DNA of 64,000 nucleotides. It comes from Gluconacetobacter dulcium. Lineage in GTDB: Bacteria; Pseudomonadota; Alphaproteobacteria; Acetobacterales; Acetobacteraceae. Where the stretch lies: NCBI RefSeq assembly GCF_014174165.1, contig NZ_JABEQN010000003.1, positions 1 through 64,000 of the forward strand, given 5' to 3'. Below are positions 10,718-21,059 of the stretch, in pieces (position 1 is the stretch's first letter; each line of letters starts with the position of its first letter). A program made the position numbers and the translations under genes. The notes beneath the pieces are model-generated. The model searched no databases and had not been told where the DNA came from. It worked only from the letters and a program-made list of their open reading frames with translations.

Positions 10718-11875
10718 TCAAGCAGCGAGGGATGTCGTCCGCAGCCGGGCAGCGCGACGAGCTTCCTCGTCCCAATGCAGCACCTCTTCAAGCGAATCAG
10801 CACTCTGGCGCCCGAGAGCCAGCATCACGCCCTCTACCACCCGCGCAATGTCGAGGAACCCTATGGAGCCGCCCAAGAATGCCTCGACCGCGATCTCATT
10901 CGCCGCTGACAGGATAGTGGGGACGGCGCCGCCGACACGCAAGGATTCACGCGCCAAACGCAGGGCGGGGAAACGTACCTCGTCCGGTTCCTCGAAATCC
11001 ATTCGTCCGAGCGCGGCAAGGTCCAGCCGAGGCGAGTTCGTCGCCATGCGTGCCGGCCAGGCCAGGGTGTGCGCGATGGGAATACGCATGTCGGCCGAGC
11101 CCATCTGCGCCACGATGCTGCCGTCGCTATACTGAACGAGCCCATGCACGACTGATTGCGGATGAACCACAACGCCGATTCGGTCCTCGGTCAGCGCGAA
11201 CAGGCGCGCGGCCTCGATCACTTCCAGACCCTTGTTGAACATGGTGGCCGAATCGATGGTGATCTTGGCGCCCATTGTCCATGTCGGATGCTTCAGCGCA
11301 GCTTCCAGCGTTGCCTTTTCCATCTCGGCGAGCGTGGCACGGCGGAATGGACCGCCCGAGGCGGTCAGCACGATTTTTTCCACCTCGGCAACCTGACGGT
11401 CGGCCATCGACTGGAAAATCGCATTATGCTCGGAATCGACCGGCAGCAACGTAGCCCCAGCCTGTTCGACGGCGCGCAGCATGACGTCACCCGCGCAGAC
11501 AAGGGCTTCCTTGTTCGCCAGCGCGACGAAACCACCATTCCGGACCGCCGCCAGGGTTGGTTCAAGCCCGATCGCCCCGGTAATGGCGGCCATGGTCCAA
11601 TCTACCTGACGCGCAGCCGCCTCGATCACCGCCTGACGGCCGCCCGAAGCCATAATGCCGGTGCCTGCCAGCAGCGCGCGCAGGTCCGGCAGACAAGCTT
11701 CATCGGCGATGACGGCCTGCTCGGCGCGTAGCGCCCGCGCCTGCTCGGCCAAGCGCTGGACGTTACGGCCGCCGACGAGCGCCACGGCACGAAAACGCTC
11801 CGGTGCCTGCAGCAGCAGATCGACCGTGGAGCATCCGATGCTGCCGGTGCTGCCCAGAACGGTGACTGACTTCAT
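10718..11875 (-). CDS. dxr: 1-deoxy-D-xylulose 5-phosphate reductoisomerase
   Basis: Second step of the MEP isoprenoid pathway (DXP to MEP, NADPH). NADPH-binding motif VTVLGSTGSIGCSTVD at the N-terminus, the DXP/metal motifs PVDSEHNAIFQ and TASGGPFR, and MFNKGLEVIEA. ATG at 11875 gives 385 residues, the normal size; the open frame extends to 11974 but without family similarity and into cdsA. It overlaps nothing upstream and is followed 37 nt later by rseP. Confidence 0.95.
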   Translation of the reverse strand: MKSVTVLGSTGSIGCSTVDLLLQAPERFRAVALVGGRNVQRLAEQARALRAEQAVIADEACLPDLRALLAGTGIMASGGRQAVIEAAARQVDWTMAAITGAIGLEPTLAAVRNGGFVALANKEALVCAGDVMLRAVEQAGATLLPVDSEHNAIFQSMADRQVAEVEKIVLTASGGPFRRATLAEMEKATLEAALKHPTWTMGAKITIDSATMFNKGLEVIEAARLFALTEDRIGVVVHPQSVVHGLVQYSDGSIVAQMGSADMRIPIAHTLAWPARMATNSPRLDLAALGRMDFEEPDEVRFPALRLARESLRVGGAVPTILSAANEIAVEAFLGGSIGFLDIARVVEGVMLALGRQSADSLEEVLHWDEEARRAARLRTTSLAA

Positions 11876-11918
11876 GCCTTTTTCTTCCCTGCCGTTAGGC
11901 GTCGACACGCCATCACTC

Positions 11919-12839
11919 TCATTCGACCGTATGCCCGCCACGCGCCATATGCGGCATATCCGTGTACGTCCCAAACACGGCGGAAACCAGACCGGTGGGC
12001 GTCACATACCAAAATGCCCCGGCCCCCGCCGCCCCCAGAGACAACAGGGCTGCCAGCGGCGCCGCAACCAGCAAGCCGTCGAACCGATCCAGCAATCCGC
12101 CATGCCCTGGAATGATCGCACCGGAATCCTTTACCCCGCGCGCCCGTTTCAGCGCACTTTCCGCCAAATCCCCAATTTGGGCTGCCACAGCCATCAGGCC
12201 ACCGAACATTATTCCATGCCCCCAGGCCCCCGAACCGGAGACAAGCGCGCAGATTACGCTGCCGGCCACCATGGCGCAGCCCAGCCCCCCCAGCGATCCC
12301 GACCATGTCTTGGCCGGTGAGATCGCCGGGGCCAGCTTGGGGCCACCGATCAGGCGGCCGATCAGATAGGCCCCGCTGTCGCTGACGGCGACACAGGTGA
12401 TGACGAACAGCACGACACTGGCACCCGGCACTGTCATCAGGCGCAGCCACAGCAACGCCAGGCCGGCGCAGCCAATCACCATCTGGCCGCTCCACAGCGC
12501 TGGCCCGAAAACGAATGCACCGCCGATCACCAGAAATGATTCCAGCCAATGTCCGCCCAGCGCCGCAGCCATGACGGCAACCGGCCAGAGGACATAGAGC
12601 GCACCACGCCAGGACCGGAGATTGAGCCCGAACAGGCGCCCCCATTCCACCGCCATGCCTGCGCTGGCCAGCAGGACCAGCAGCGCATAAGCCGCTCCGC
12701 CCGCCCAAATACACAATGCAGCCACGGGAACCAGTACCGCGGCGGAGATCAGGCGCGCACGCAGGTCTTTCCAGTTCCTGCCTCCGCGTGGAATGGCGGA
12801 AGGCTCAGAGCGTGGGTCGGGCACCGAAGCGTCTTTCAC
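11919..12839 (-). CDS. cdsA: Phosphatidate cytidylyltransferase
   Basis: Integral membrane enzyme making CDP-diacylglycerol from phosphatidate and CTP. About eight hydrophobic segments are visible, and the C-terminal signature runs SDSGAYLIGRLIGGPKLAPAIS-PAKTWSGSLGG, with the later GDLAESALKRARGVKDSG and PGHGGLLDRFDGLL. A GTG at 12839 gives 306 residues and overlaps the uppS end by 35 nt; the frame extends to 12965 but deeper into uppS, so the inner start is preferred. Start uncertain, identity firm. Confidence 0.93.
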   Translation of the reverse strand: MKDASVPDPRSEPSAIPRGGRNWKDLRARLISAAVLVPVAALCIWAGGAAYALLVLLASAGMAVEWGRLFGLNLRSWRGALYVLWPVAVMAAALGGHWLESFLVIGGAFVFGPALWSGQMVIGCAGLALLWLRLMTVPGASVVLFVITCVAVSDSGAYLIGRLIGGPKLAPAISPAKTWSGSLGGLGCAMVAGSVICALVSGSGAWGHGIMFGGLMAVAAQIGDLAESALKRARGVKDSGAIIPGHGGLLDRFDGLLVAAPLAALLSLGAAGAGAFWYVTPTGLVSAVFGTYTDMPHMARGGHTVE

Positions 12840-13617
12840 GCCGGGCGAACATGTCCAACGCCGCGTCGAAATGCTGTTCATTGAAATCCGGCCACAGGGT
12901 GTCGAGAAACACAAGTTCGGCATAGGCCGACTGCCAGAGCAGAAAATTGGACAGCCGGCACTCACCGCTGGTCCGAATGATCAGGTCGGGATCGGGCAGA
13001 TCGGCCGTGAGCAGAAAACGGCCGAACAGCGATTCATCCAGTTGCGCCGGGTCCAGCGCGCCGTCACGCACCGCCAGCGCTACGTGCTTCGCCGCCTGCA
13101 TGATATCCGCCCGCCCGCCATAGGACAGCGCCAGCACCAGTGTGAGCCGGCGGTTTGCGGACGTTACGTCCTCCGCCCGTTTCGCTTCGGCCCGTACATC
13201 GTCGTCAAAGCGCGACAGATCGCCGATGATGCGGATCCGCACCCCCTCGCGCGACAATTCGGCCACCTTGTGACGCAGGTAATAGCGGAGGAGCGACGTC
13301 AGATCCGCCACCTCGTCTGGGGTACGGCGCCAGTTTTCAGACGAAAATGCATATAGTGTCAGATAACCGACCCCGCGCCTGATCGCGGCCTGCACGCATC
13401 GCCGCACGGCCTCCGCGCCCGCGCTGTGTCCGGCGGCGCGGGGTAGCCCGTGCGCCATGGCCCAGCGGCCGTTGCCATCCATGATCAACGCGACATGCCC
13501 CGGCGGAGCCGGCACAGCGCCACCATTGCCCCGACCCGCTATATCGAGAGGGGTATTGGGGGGTATCTGCGCGTCTGTTGTCCCGGCCGCCGGGCCAGGT
13601 ACGGAGCCCATGGTCAC
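12805..13617 (-). CDS. uppS: Undecaprenyl diphosphate synthase (isoprenyl transferase)
   Basis: Cis-prenyltransferase making the C55 carrier for peptidoglycan and surface polysaccharides. The catalytic Asp motif IMDGNGRWA is near residue 46, with TLYAFSSENWRR and the C-terminal IRTSGECRLSNFLLWQSAYAE. It has 270 residues from GTG 13617 (ATG 13611 is an alternative), longer than the usual 230-250 because of a low-complexity N-terminus (GPAAGTTDAQIPPN). It lies 7 nt downstream of frr. Confidence 0.94.
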   Translation of the reverse strand: MTMGSVPGPAAGTTDAQIPPNTPLDIAGRGNGGAVPAPPGHVALIMDGNGRWAMAHGLPRAAGHSAGAEAVRRCVQAAIRRGVGYLTLYAFSSENWRRTPDEVADLTSLLRYYLRHKVAELSREGVRIRIIGDLSRFDDDVRAEAKRAEDVTSANRRLTLVLALSYGGRADIMQAAKHVALAVRDGALDPAQLDESLFGRFLLTADLPDPDLIIRTSGECRLSNFLLWQSAYAELVFLDTLWPDFNEQHFDAALDMFARRERRFGARPTL

Positions 13618-13624
13618 GGCGAGG

Positions 13625-14191
13625 TCAGACCTGCTTGATCTCGCGTTCCTTCTCCGCGAGCATGTCGTCGATCCGCTTTACATACTGGTCGGTCAATTTC
13701 TGGATCGCCTCGGACCAGACTTTTACGTCGTCCTGACTGATTTCGCTCTTCTTCTCGAACGTCTTCGTCTGGTCCATGCCGTCGCGCCGCACACCGCGCA
13801 CCGCGATCTTGGCGTTTTCGGAATATTTGCCGGCCGTGCGCGCCAGGTCGTTGCGACGTTCTTCGGTCAATTGCGGGATCGGCACCCGCACCGTCTGGCC
13901 ATCGGCCGCCGGGTTCAGCCCCAGGCCGCTATCGCGAATCGCACGCTCCACGGCACCGACCAGCGAGCGGTCCCACACCTGCACCGTCAGCATCCGGGCT
14001 TCCGGCACTGCGATCGACCCGACCTGCGTCAATGGCACTTCACCGCCATAAGCTTCCACGCGCACCGGTTCGATCAGGGCCGGGCTGGCCCGTCCCGACC
14101 GCAATCCGGCGAAATCGCGGCGCAGGCTTTCCAGCGCGCCGTCCATCCGGCGGACAAGGTCATCCAGCAGTGTCTTCTGATCAGCAGCCAC
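13625..14191 (-). CDS. frr: Ribosome recycling factor
   Basis: RRF splits post-termination ribosomes with EF-G. 188 residues from a GTG at 14191 that has GGAGG about 6 nt upstream; a GTG at 14206 is in frame but lacks such a site. Family blocks seen: RSGRASPALIEPVRVEAYGG, PLTQVGSIAVPEARMLTVQVW and IPQLTEERRNDLARTAGKY. It follows pyrH after about 90 nt. Confidence 0.95.
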   Translation of the reverse strand: MAADQKTLLDDLVRRMDGALESLRRDFAGLRSGRASPALIEPVRVEAYGGEVPLTQVGSIAVPEARMLTVQVWDRSLVGAVERAIRDSGLGLNPAADGQTVRVPIPQLTEERRNDLARTAGKYSENAKIAVRGVRRDGMDQTKTFEKKSEISQDDVKVWSEAIQKLTDQYVKRIDDMLAEKEREIKQV

Positions 14192-14283
14192 AGTGGCCCT
14201 CCACACTCAAGCAGGGCGGCCACCGGAGCGGCCACCCGTCATACACATCAACTCGCCACAGGAGCGCCGGGGCGCCCTGACTG

Positions 14284-15024
14284 TCAGGACGCCTCGACGA
14301 TCTTGGTATACAGTCCCTCGCCCCGCATTACCTGGGGAAACGCGCCCGGTGCGTGGATATTGAACACAAGAATCGGCAGGCGGTTTTCGCGCGCCAGGCT
14401 GATGGCGGCGGCATCCATCACATGCAGGTCGCGCGCCAGCACATCGAGATAGGTCAGCGTCTCGAAACGGGTGGCGTCGGGCACCTTGCGCGGATCGGCC
14501 GAATAGACGCCATCGACCTGCGTGCCCTTGAGCAGCGCATCGCAATCCATTTCGGCGGCACGCAGCGCGGCCGCCGTATCGGTGGTAAAGAACGGATTAC
14601 CCGTCCCCGCCGCAAAAATGACGACCCGGCCCTTTTCCATATGGCGGACCGCCCGCCGGCGGATATAGGGCTCGGCCACCGACGACATATGGATCGCCGA
14701 CATCACGCGCGTCGGAACGCCATGGCGCTCCAGGGCATTCTGCACCATCAGGGCGTTGATCACGGTCGCCAGCATGCCGGCATAATCGCCCTGCGCCCGG
14801 TCCATGCCGCGCGCGGCCGCCGCAACGCCACGGAAGATGTTGCCGCCACCGATCACCAGGCAGACCTCGACCCCGGTCTGGGCGACGATCGCCACGTCCG
14901 CGGCGATGGTGTCCACCATTTCAGGGTCGATGCCATACGAGCCGTCGCCCATCAGGGCCTCGCCCGAAATTTTCAGCAGGACACGGCGGTAACCCTGAAC
15001 GTCTTGTGCTTCACGATCCGTCAC
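14284..15024 (-). CDS. pyrH: UMP kinase
   Basis: Phosphorylates UMP to UDP. Amino-acid-kinase fold with [41 protein letters not shown] and the [18 protein letters not shown]-terminal part. A GTG at 15024 preceded by GGGGGA (about 6 nt) gives 246 residues, the normal length; the frame runs on to 15084 without similarity. The usual rpsB-tsf pair does not precede it: era lies upstream instead. Confidence 0.95.
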   Translation of the reverse strand: MTDREAQDVQGYRRVLLKISGEALMGDGSYGIDPEMVDTIAADVAIVAQTGVEVCLVIGGGNIFRGVAAAARGMDRAQGDYAGMLATVINALMVQNALERHGVPTRVMSAIHMSSVAEPYIRRRAVRHMEKGRVVIFAAGTGNPFFTTDTAAALRAAEMDCDALLKGTQVDGVYSADPRKVPDATRFETLTYLDVLARDLHVMDAAAISLARENRLPILVFNIHAPGAFPQVMRGEGLYTKIVEAS

Positions 15025-15159
15025 GAGGTCCCCCGATTGCTTATACGATGGCTCCTCACGGGGAATGCTCCCCGCCTGGACCACACTTACGCCGATCCTC
15101 TTAATCCCCCTGATGACCGGTCACAAGCACACTCGTCATTCCAAACTCAATCCTCCCGT

Positions 15160-16104
15160 TCAGGAGGCGTCGTCCAGTCCGAGCGCGCGCAGGCGGGCCT
15201 TCTCCTCGTCCCAGCCGGCGCGCTCCTTCACATTCAGAAACAGATGGCACGTCCGGCCCAGCAGACGCGACAGATCCTTGCGCGCCTTCTCGCCGATCGC
15301 GCGGATCCGGCTGCCTTTTTCGCCGATCAGGATCGCCTTGTGCCCTGCGCGCGCCACATAGATCGTCACCTCGATCCGCACCGAGCCGTCGGGTTGCTCG
15401 CGGAAGTTCTCGGTTTCGGCGGTGGCGGCGTAGGGCACTTCTTCGTGCGTCTGGAGAAAGATCTGTTCGCGCACCAGTTCGGCCGCCAGCAGGCGATCGG
15501 GCAGGTCGGTCAGGTCGTCCTCGGGATACAGGTACGGTCCCTCGGGCAATGCCGCGCCCAGCGCATCCAGGAGGTCGTCAACCCCGTCGCCGCTCCGCGC
15601 GCTGACCATGTAGACGTGCTCCACATCCAGCAGGCCGGACAGTTCGGCCGTCAGCGGAAGCAGGGCCTGGCGATCCACCAGGTCGGTCTTGTTCAGCACC
15701 AGCCAGACGCGGCGGCGCGTCTTGGCCAACTGCTCGATAATGGGGCGCACCGTGTCACACAGGCCGCGACGTGCGTCGATCAGCAGCAGCGTAATGTCGG
15801 CATCCTCGGCACCGGTCCAGGCCGCCTTCACCATCGCGCGGTCCAGCCGGCGACGGGGCTTGAAGATGCCCGGCGTGTCCACCAGCAGGATCTGGCTGGC
15901 GCCGCGCATCAGAATGCCCAGCACGCGGAAGCGGGTCGTCTGTGCCTTCGGACTGACGATGGACAGTTTCGCCCCCGCCATCCGGTTCAGCAAGGTCGAT
16001 TTCCCGGCATTCGGCGCACCGACGATGGCGACAAAGCCGCAGCGGGTGGTCATTTCGTGTACCCTTTCCGGCGAGGTCGTCCCCTCGCCACAATAATCCG
16101 TCAT
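15160..16104 (-). CDS. era: GTPase Era
   Basis: Small-subunit assembly GTPase binding 16S rRNA 3' end. G1 GAPNAGKST, G3 DTPG, G4 NKTD, then a KH domain with the signature IGEKGSRIRAIGEKARKDL. ATG 16104 overlaps the rnc stop as ATGA, implying translational coupling, and gives 314 residues; ATG 16053 (starting MTTRCGFVAIVG) gives the more usual 297 and is an equally good candidate. Gene order lepB-rnc-era is standard. Confidence 0.95.
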   Translation of the reverse strand: MTDYCGEGTTSPERVHEMTTRCGFVAIVGAPNAGKSTLLNRMAGAKLSIVSPKAQTTRFRVLGILMRGASQILLVDTPGIFKPRRRLDRAMVKAAWTGAEDADITLLLIDARRGLCDTVRPIIEQLAKTRRRVWLVLNKTDLVDRQALLPLTAELSGLLDVEHVYMVSARSGDGVDDLLDALGAALPEGPYLYPEDDLTDLPDRLLAAELVREQIFLQTHEEVPYAATAETENFREQPDGSVRIEVTIYVARAGHKAILIGEKGSRIRAIGEKARKDLSRLLGRTCHLFLNVKERAGWDEEKARLRALGLDDAS

Positions 16105-16850
16105 CCGATCCGCCGCAGCAGGTCTGCCGCCGCGGCACTTTCGGCCGCGCGCTTGCTGCCCGCCTCCCCTTCGCCCGACTGGCCGCCGGCCGTCACCGCG
16201 ATCACGAACCGGGGGGCATGCGACGGCCCGTCGACCAGTACCGTCTGATAGGACGGCAGCGGTTGCCCGCGCGCCAGCACCCATTCCTGCAAGGCGGTCT
16301 TGGGGTCCTTGGGCGGGCGGGCCTGGGCGATGATCGCGTCGTTCCAGGCCGCGCGCACGAAACGGCGCGCGGGTTCCAGGCCGCCATCCAGATACATCGC
16401 GCCCAGAATCGCCTCCACCGCGTCAGCCAGCACGTTGGCGACCTGGCGCACGCCGGCGCGGGCCTCGTGCTCGGCCACGTCCAGCGCCCGCGTCAGGTCC
16501 ATCGTGGCCGCGATGGCGGCCAGGATCGGGCGCGACACCAGATGCGCGTGGCGTGGCCCCAGCGCGCCTTCCTGCTCGTCTGGAAAGCGCTCCAGCAGCC
16601 ATTCGGCCATCAGCAGACCCAGGACGCGGTCACCGATGAATTCCAGCCGTTCGTTGGAGCCGGCGCCGCGGCGGGATGCCGGTTGACGGCCGCGGCGGCC
16701 TGATCCGCCGCTGCGCTGGTGGGCGGCGGAGCGATGGGTCAGGGCTTCGCGCAGCAGGTCGGTGCGGCGGAAATGATAGCCTAGCCGGGCCTCGACCGCC
16801 GCCACGTCGCCACCGGGCGCGACCTCTTCCACGGTGCCTTCGGCAGTCAT
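16101..16850 (-). CDS. rnc: Ribonuclease III
   Basis: Double-strand-specific endoribonuclease for rRNA and mRNA processing. 249 residues from ATG 16850, which overlaps the lepB stop as ATGA. The catalytic signature NERLEFIGDRVLGL and downstream acidic residues are intact, and a C-terminal dsRNA-binding domain begins at DPKTALQEWVLARGQPLPSY. Unusual: about 22 extra residues rich in Ser, Gly and Arg (HQRSGGSGRRGRQPASRRGA) inserted just before the signature motif, probably a surface loop. Confidence 0.95.
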   Translation of the reverse strand: MTAEGTVEEVAPGGDVAAVEARLGYHFRRTDLLREALTHRSAAHQRSGGSGRRGRQPASRRGAGSNERLEFIGDRVLGLLMAEWLLERFPDEQEGALGPRHAHLVSRPILAAIAATMDLTRALDVAEHEARAGVRQVANVLADAVEAILGAMYLDGGLEPARRFVRAAWNDAIIAQARPPKDPKTALQEWVLARGQPLPSYQTVLVDGPSHAPRFVIAVTAGGQSGEGEAGSKRAAESAAAADLLRRIG

Positions 16851-17659
16851 TTCACGCCCATGAAGAGGCGGTTCCAACGGATTTCGGCCGGCCACATCCA
16901 GAATTCCCACACCGGATAGCGCGTATCGAGCGACAGGAATATCCATTTGGCCTGGCCGATCAGGTTCTCCATCGGCACGAAACCGAGATCTTCCGGGTCG
17001 TCGCCCATGAAGCGGCTGTCGGCGCTGTCGTCGCGATTGTCGCCCATCGCGAAGAAATAGCCCTGCGGCACGACATAGACCGGGGTGTCGTTCTGGAAGC
17101 CCTCGTTGGTCAGCTTCAGGATGTCGTGCCGGACGGTCGGCGCGCCGGCACTGCCCGGCAGATCTTCTTGAAAACGCTGGCCTTCCATGCGGGTGCGGTG
17201 CTCGTCCACCGCCACGTAATCGCCCTTCGACACGCGGGGGACCAGCACGTCGTTGAGATAGAGTTCGCCGCCGCGCACCTGCACGCGGTCACCGGGCAGG
17301 CCGATGATGCGCTTGATGTAGTCGATCGACGTGTCCTTGGTGAAGCGGAAGACCGCGACATCGCCGCGATGAGGCGTGCGCGCGAAGATGCGCCCGCTGA
17401 ACAGGTCGGGCGAGCGCGGCAGCGAGAAATGGGAGTAGCCGTAGCTGTATTTCGCGACCCAGAGATAGTCGCCGACCTGCAAGGTCGGGATCATGGACCC
17501 GGAGGGGATGTTGAACGGCTCGAACAGGACGGTGCGCACCCCGATCGCCAGCGCGCCGGCGATGATGATGGTGCGGGCCATGTCCCAGACGCCGCGCAAG
17601 GCCGGAAGAACGCCCCCTGACGAGAGGGGTGATGTATGGGTCTTGTGCGGGTCATCCAT
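16847..17659 (-). CDS. lepB: Signal peptidase I
   Basis: Membrane serine protease that removes Sec signal peptides. 270 residues from ATG 17659. One transmembrane helix (ARTIIIAGALAIGVRTVLF), the catalytic serine in IPSGSMIPTL, the catalytic lysine in YIKRIIGLPGD, and the box E motif GDNRDDSADSRFMG. First of the coupled lepB-rnc-era set. Confidence 0.95.
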   Translation of the reverse strand: MDDPHKTHTSPLSSGGVLPALRGVWDMARTIIIAGALAIGVRTVLFEPFNIPSGSMIPTLQVGDYLWVAKYSYGYSHFSLPRSPDLFSGRIFARTPHRGDVAVFRFTKDTSIDYIKRIIGLPGDRVQVRGGELYLNDVLVPRVSKGDYVAVDEHRTRMEGQRFQEDLPGSAGAPTVRHDILKLTNEGFQNDTPVYVVPQGYFFAMGDNRDDSADSRFMGDDPEDLGFVPMENLIGQAKWIFLSLDTRYPVWEFWMWPAEIRWNRLFMGVK

Positions 17660-17770
17660 AGGTATGGTGTCTGAATCCGGAAGGTGATGCGGGGGCCGCC
17701 CGTGGGGCCAGCGGATGAAGCCGGGGGGACCGTCCCCTGTCAACCGGCGCGCGATCTTATTAGCCCGATC

Positions 17771-18181
17771 CTAACCCACGGGGCCAGCGTCGATCATCAC
17801 CTGTGCGAACGCATAGGGATATTCGTCGGTCATCGTCAGCAGAATGCGCGCCGTGGCGCCGGGCGGCAGCAGCGCGTCCAGCCTTGCGCGCGCGCCGCCG
17901 GTGAGCACCATCACGGGCTGGCCGGTCGGCAGATTGTCCACGCCCAGGTCGCGGTGGAACACGCCGTGGGAAAACCCTGTCCCCAACGCCTTGGCACATG
18001 CTTCCTTGGCCGCCCACCGCTTGGCGTAGGCCCCCAGGCGCGCCTGCCCGTTGCGCCGGTCGGCGCGCCGCCGCTCGGCTTCGGTGAAGACCCGGTCCAG
18101 GAAGCGTTCGCCGTGGCGGCCCAGCGCGCGCTCGATGCGGCGGATGTCACACAGGTCGGAGCCGATGCCGAGCAGGTTCAT
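17771..18181 (-). CDS. acpS: Holo-[acyl-carrier-protein] synthase
   Basis: Transfers 4'-phosphopantetheine to ACP. 136 residues; [15 protein letters not shown] at the N-terminus (magnesium-binding Asp) and [15 protein letters not shown], the hallmark motif with Glu. ATG overlaps the rsh stop as ATGA. AcpS acts on the fatty-acid ACP; whether it also loads the large PKS at 44182 is unknown. Confidence 0.95.
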   Translation of the reverse strand: MNLLGIGSDLCDIRRIERALGRHGERFLDRVFTEAERRRADRRNGQARLGAYAKRWAAKEACAKALGTGFSHGVFHRDLGVDNLPTGQPVMVLTGGARARLDALLPPGATARILLTMTDEYPYAFAQVMIDAGPVG

Positions 18182-20544
18182 CCCTTCGCCCGCTCCACCT
18201 GGACGACGCTGCTGGCCGCGCGCATCGCCGCGATCAGCGAGGACAGGTGGCGCAGGTCGCGCACTTCGATATCCGCCAGGATCTCCATGAAATCGAGCTG
18301 GCGGTTGACGATGCGCAGATTGACGATGGTGCCGTCATGCTTGGAGGCGACATTGGTCAGGGTGGCGAGGATGGAGGGCTCGTTGGCGGCGACGATGCTC
18401 AACCGCCCGATATGCGGCTCGCCGGTGCCGCGACCGATCACGTCGTAATCCCAGTCCACATCCATGAAACGCTCGGGCGTGGCGGCGAAGCTTTCCAGCG
18501 TCTGGCAGCCGGCGGTGTGGATGGTGATGCCCTTGCCGGTGGCGACGATGCCCACGATGCGGTCGCCCGGCAGGGGATGGCAGCACCCCGCGAAATGAAC
18601 CGCGATGCCCGGCCCGATGCCGGCCAGCGCCATGCCGCCGCCCGACCTGGCCTTTGCGGTGCGCGCGGGCGCGCGCATGGGGATGCCGGGGACCATGCGC
18701 GGCGCGCGCGGCGTCTGGCGCAGTTCGGGATAGGCGGCGTGTACCACGTCGCGCGGCCCGATATTGCCGTTGCCGACCGCGACGTACAGATCTTCGACCG
18801 ACGCCTGCTTGAGGTCGGCGAGAAGGCTGTCCAGCACCTTTTCCGACCCGTCCACGCCCTCTTGCCGGAACGCCTTGGCCAGTGCGGCGCGGCCGTTATC
18901 GACATGGGCTTCGCGCTGCTGGGCCGCCACATGGCGGCGGATGCGCGCCCGCGCCTTGCCGGTGACGACGAATCGCTCCCACGACGGTGACGGCGTGCCG
19001 CCGCGCGCCGTCATGATCTCGACCTGATCGCCGTTCTGCAATTCGTGACGCAGCGGCATCAGCCGGCCGTTGATGCGCGCGCCCACGCAGGTGTCGCCGA
19101 CCTGGCTGTGCACCGCGTAGGCGAAATCGACCGGCGTGGCGCCGCGCGGCAGCGAGATCAGTTGCCCCTTGGGCGTGAAGCAGAAGACCTGATCCTGGTA
19201 GAGTTCGAGCTTGGTGTTTTCCAGGAACTCGTCCGGGGCCGCCGAATCCTCCAGGATGTCCAGCAGATCCTGCACCCAGCGCAGGCCGGTGACGACCTGC
19301 CCCGCGCCGCCGGCACCGGGCAGTTGCTTGTACATCCAGTGCGATGCCACGCCGTTTTCGGCGATGTCGTGCATTTCGGCGGTGCGGATCTGCACCTCGA
19401 TCTTCTGGTTGCGCGGATAGCGCAGCGTCACGCCCGTATGCAGGCTCTGATAACCGTTGGCCTTGGGGGTGGAGATGTAATCCTTGAAGCGGCCGACGAT
19501 GACCGGGAAGGCCGCGTGGACCGCGCCCAGGGCCACGTAACAAGCCTCGCGCGTCGGGACGAGGATGCGGAAGGCCATGATGTCGGAAAGCTGCTCGAAG
19601 GCGACATTGCGCTTCTGCATCTTTTCCCAGATCGAGAAGGGCGATTTTTCGCGCCCCGATACCTCGACCTCGCCCAGGCCGGCCTCGCGGCAGAGCCGGA
19701 CCAGATCGCGCCGGACCTCTTCGATCACATCCGCGCCCTGGCCGCGCAGGTAGTTGAGCCGCGCGCGGATGGTGGTGTTGGCTTCCGGCTCCAGTTCCGC
19801 GAAGGACAGGTTCTGGAGTTCGGTCTTGACCTTGTCCATGCCGATGCGCCCGGCCAGGGGCGCATAGATTTCCATGGTCTCGCGGGCGATGCGCTGGCGC
19901 CGGTCCAGCCGCTGCACGTAATGCAGCGTGCGCATGTTGTGAAGCCGGTCCGCCAGCTTGACGATCAGCACCCGGATGTCCTTGGACATCGCGAGCACCA
20001 GCTTGCGGAAATTTTCGGCCTGCTTGGTGCGGTCCGACTGGAGTTCCAGCCGGGTCAGCTTGGTGACGCCGTCCACCAGATCGGCGATCGCCGGGCCGAA
20101 TTCGGCGCGCAGGCGATCGTGCGTGACCCCGGTATCCTCGATCGTGTCGTGCAGCAGCGCGGTCGCGATGGAAGCCGGGTCGAGATGGAAGCCGGCGAGG
20201 ATGCTGGCGACGGCCAGCGGATGGGTAATGTAGGGGTCGCCGTTATCGCGCGCCTGCCCGGCATGGGCTTCCTGCGCGACGGCGAAGGCGCGGCGGATCA
20301 GGTCGAGATCGGCATCCGGAGCATAGGCACGGACGCGCCGCACCAGTCCTTCGCAGGAAATGACGCGGGCGGGAGGGGGCTCGGGCGCCGCATTCCCATC
20401 CGTGTCTTCAGGCCCATCCGTGCCTTCAGGCGCGGTCGAAGCAGCGGAAACCAGCGCCCGGCCATCGCCCGGCGCGGGCGAGGCCGGCGCCTGGGCGGTG
20501 ACATCGACGACCATGTCGGTCGGGCCGGCCGCATCCGCTGCCAT
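18178..20544 (-). CDS. Bifunctional (p)ppGpp synthase/hydrolase (Rsh, RelA/SpoT family)
   Basis: Makes and degrades the stringent-response alarmone. 788 residues: an acidic, low-complexity first 70 residues, HD hydrolase domain with HDTIEDTGV intact, the synthetase domain with [16 protein letters not shown] domain ([15 protein letters not shown]), a zinc-finger-like [15 protein letters not shown] and a C-terminal ACT domain. Both enzymatic halves look competent, as expected for the single long Rsh of alphaproteobacteria. It lies 4 nt after rpoZ, so rpoZ, rsh and acpS probably share a transcript. Confidence 0.94.
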   Translation of the reverse strand: MAADAAGPTDMVVDVTAQAPASPAPGDGRALVSAASTAPEGTDGPEDTDGNAAPEPPPARVISCEGLVRRVRAYAPDADLDLIRRAFAVAQEAHAGQARDNGDPYITHPLAVASILAGFHLDPASIATALLHDTIEDTGVTHDRLRAEFGPAIADLVDGVTKLTRLELQSDRTKQAENFRKLVLAMSKDIRVLIVKLADRLHNMRTLHYVQRLDRRQRIARETMEIYAPLAGRIGMDKVKTELQNLSFAELEPEANTTIRARLNYLRGQGADVIEEVRRDLVRLCREAGLGEVEVSGREKSPFSIWEKMQKRNVAFEQLSDIMAFRILVPTREACYVALGAVHAAFPVIVGRFKDYISTPKANGYQSLHTGVTLRYPRNQKIEVQIRTAEMHDIAENGVASHWMYKQLPGAGGAGQVVTGLRWVQDLLDILEDSAAPDEFLENTKLELYQDQVFCFTPKGQLISLPRGATPVDFAYAVHSQVGDTCVGARINGRLMPLRHELQNGDQVEIMTARGGTPSPSWERFVVTGKARARIRRHVAAQQREAHVDNGRAALAKAFRQEGVDGSEKVLDSLLADLKQASVEDLYVAVGNGNIGPRDVVHAAYPELRQTPRAPRMVPGIPMRAPARTAKARSGGGMALAGIGPGIAVHFAGCCHPLPGDRIVGIVATGKGITIHTAGCQTLESFAATPERFMDVDWDYDVIGRGTGEPHIGRLSIVAANEPSILATLTNVASKHDGTIVNLRIVNRQLDFMEILADIEVRDLRHLSSLIAAMRAASSVVQVERAKG

Positions 20545-20548
20545 GGGC

Positions 20549-20944
20549 TTATCGCCGCGAACGGCCGCCCAGTTCGGCCTCGATCGCGGCCTCCAGCTCT
20601 TCGGCCGACATGCCGGCGCCGTGGGCGGCCTCTTCCTCGGCCGAAACGTCCTGAAGACCGAAGATGTTCTGCTCGGTCGGGATCAGGTCCATCACTTCCT
20701 CGTCGGCCGGCTCGGGCTCCGGCGCGCGGGCCAGCGAACGGACGAGATCGGTGCGGATCTGTTCGAGCTCGATCGTCTGGTCGGCGATTTCCCGCAGCGC
20801 GACGACCGGGTTCTTGTCGTTGTCGCGGTCGATCGTCATCTCCTCGCCACGCGACAGGCCGCGCGCGCGCTGCGCCGCCAGCAGAACCAGCTCGAAGCGA
20901 TTGGGAACCCGTTCAACGCAATCTTCGACGGTGACGCGCGCCAT
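20549..20944 (-). CDS. rpoZ: RNA polymerase omega subunit
   Basis: 131 residues starting [20 protein letters not shown], the standard omega N-terminus; the middle has [21 protein letters not shown] lies 9 nt before the ATG. The C-terminal half is acidic, as in other alphaproteobacteria. First gene of the minus-strand block; the 115 bases upstream to the folK stop include a short AT-rich stretch (about 20960-20995) that may hold its promoter. Confidence 0.95.
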   Translation of the reverse strand: MARVTVEDCVERVPNRFELVLLAAQRARGLSRGEEMTIDRDNDKNPVVALREIADQTIELEQIRTDLVRSLARAPEPEPADEEVMDLIPTEQNIFGLQDVSAEEEAAHGAGMSAEELEAAIEAELGGRSRR

Positions 20945-21059
20945 AAGGCAAGCCTCCGGTATTTACATTATTAAAAAAAACGATTTTATCCACAGTGCGG
21001 CGCAAACGCAAGGCCGGGTTTGGTGGGTTGCCCGGTTGGCGGGTTGGCGGGTTGCCCCG

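Noticed and set aside
14353-16248. Long open frame on the plus strand opposite pyrH and era
   Set aside because: Shadow of high-GC coding on the minus strand; no motif, no ribosome binding site, and it spans several real genes. The same applies to 19045-20934 (+), 22500-24599 (+), 28685-30295 (+), 32005-34038 (-), 36270-38015 (+), 38475-41465 (-), 44350-46362 (-), 46588-48741 (-) and 55063-56763 (+).
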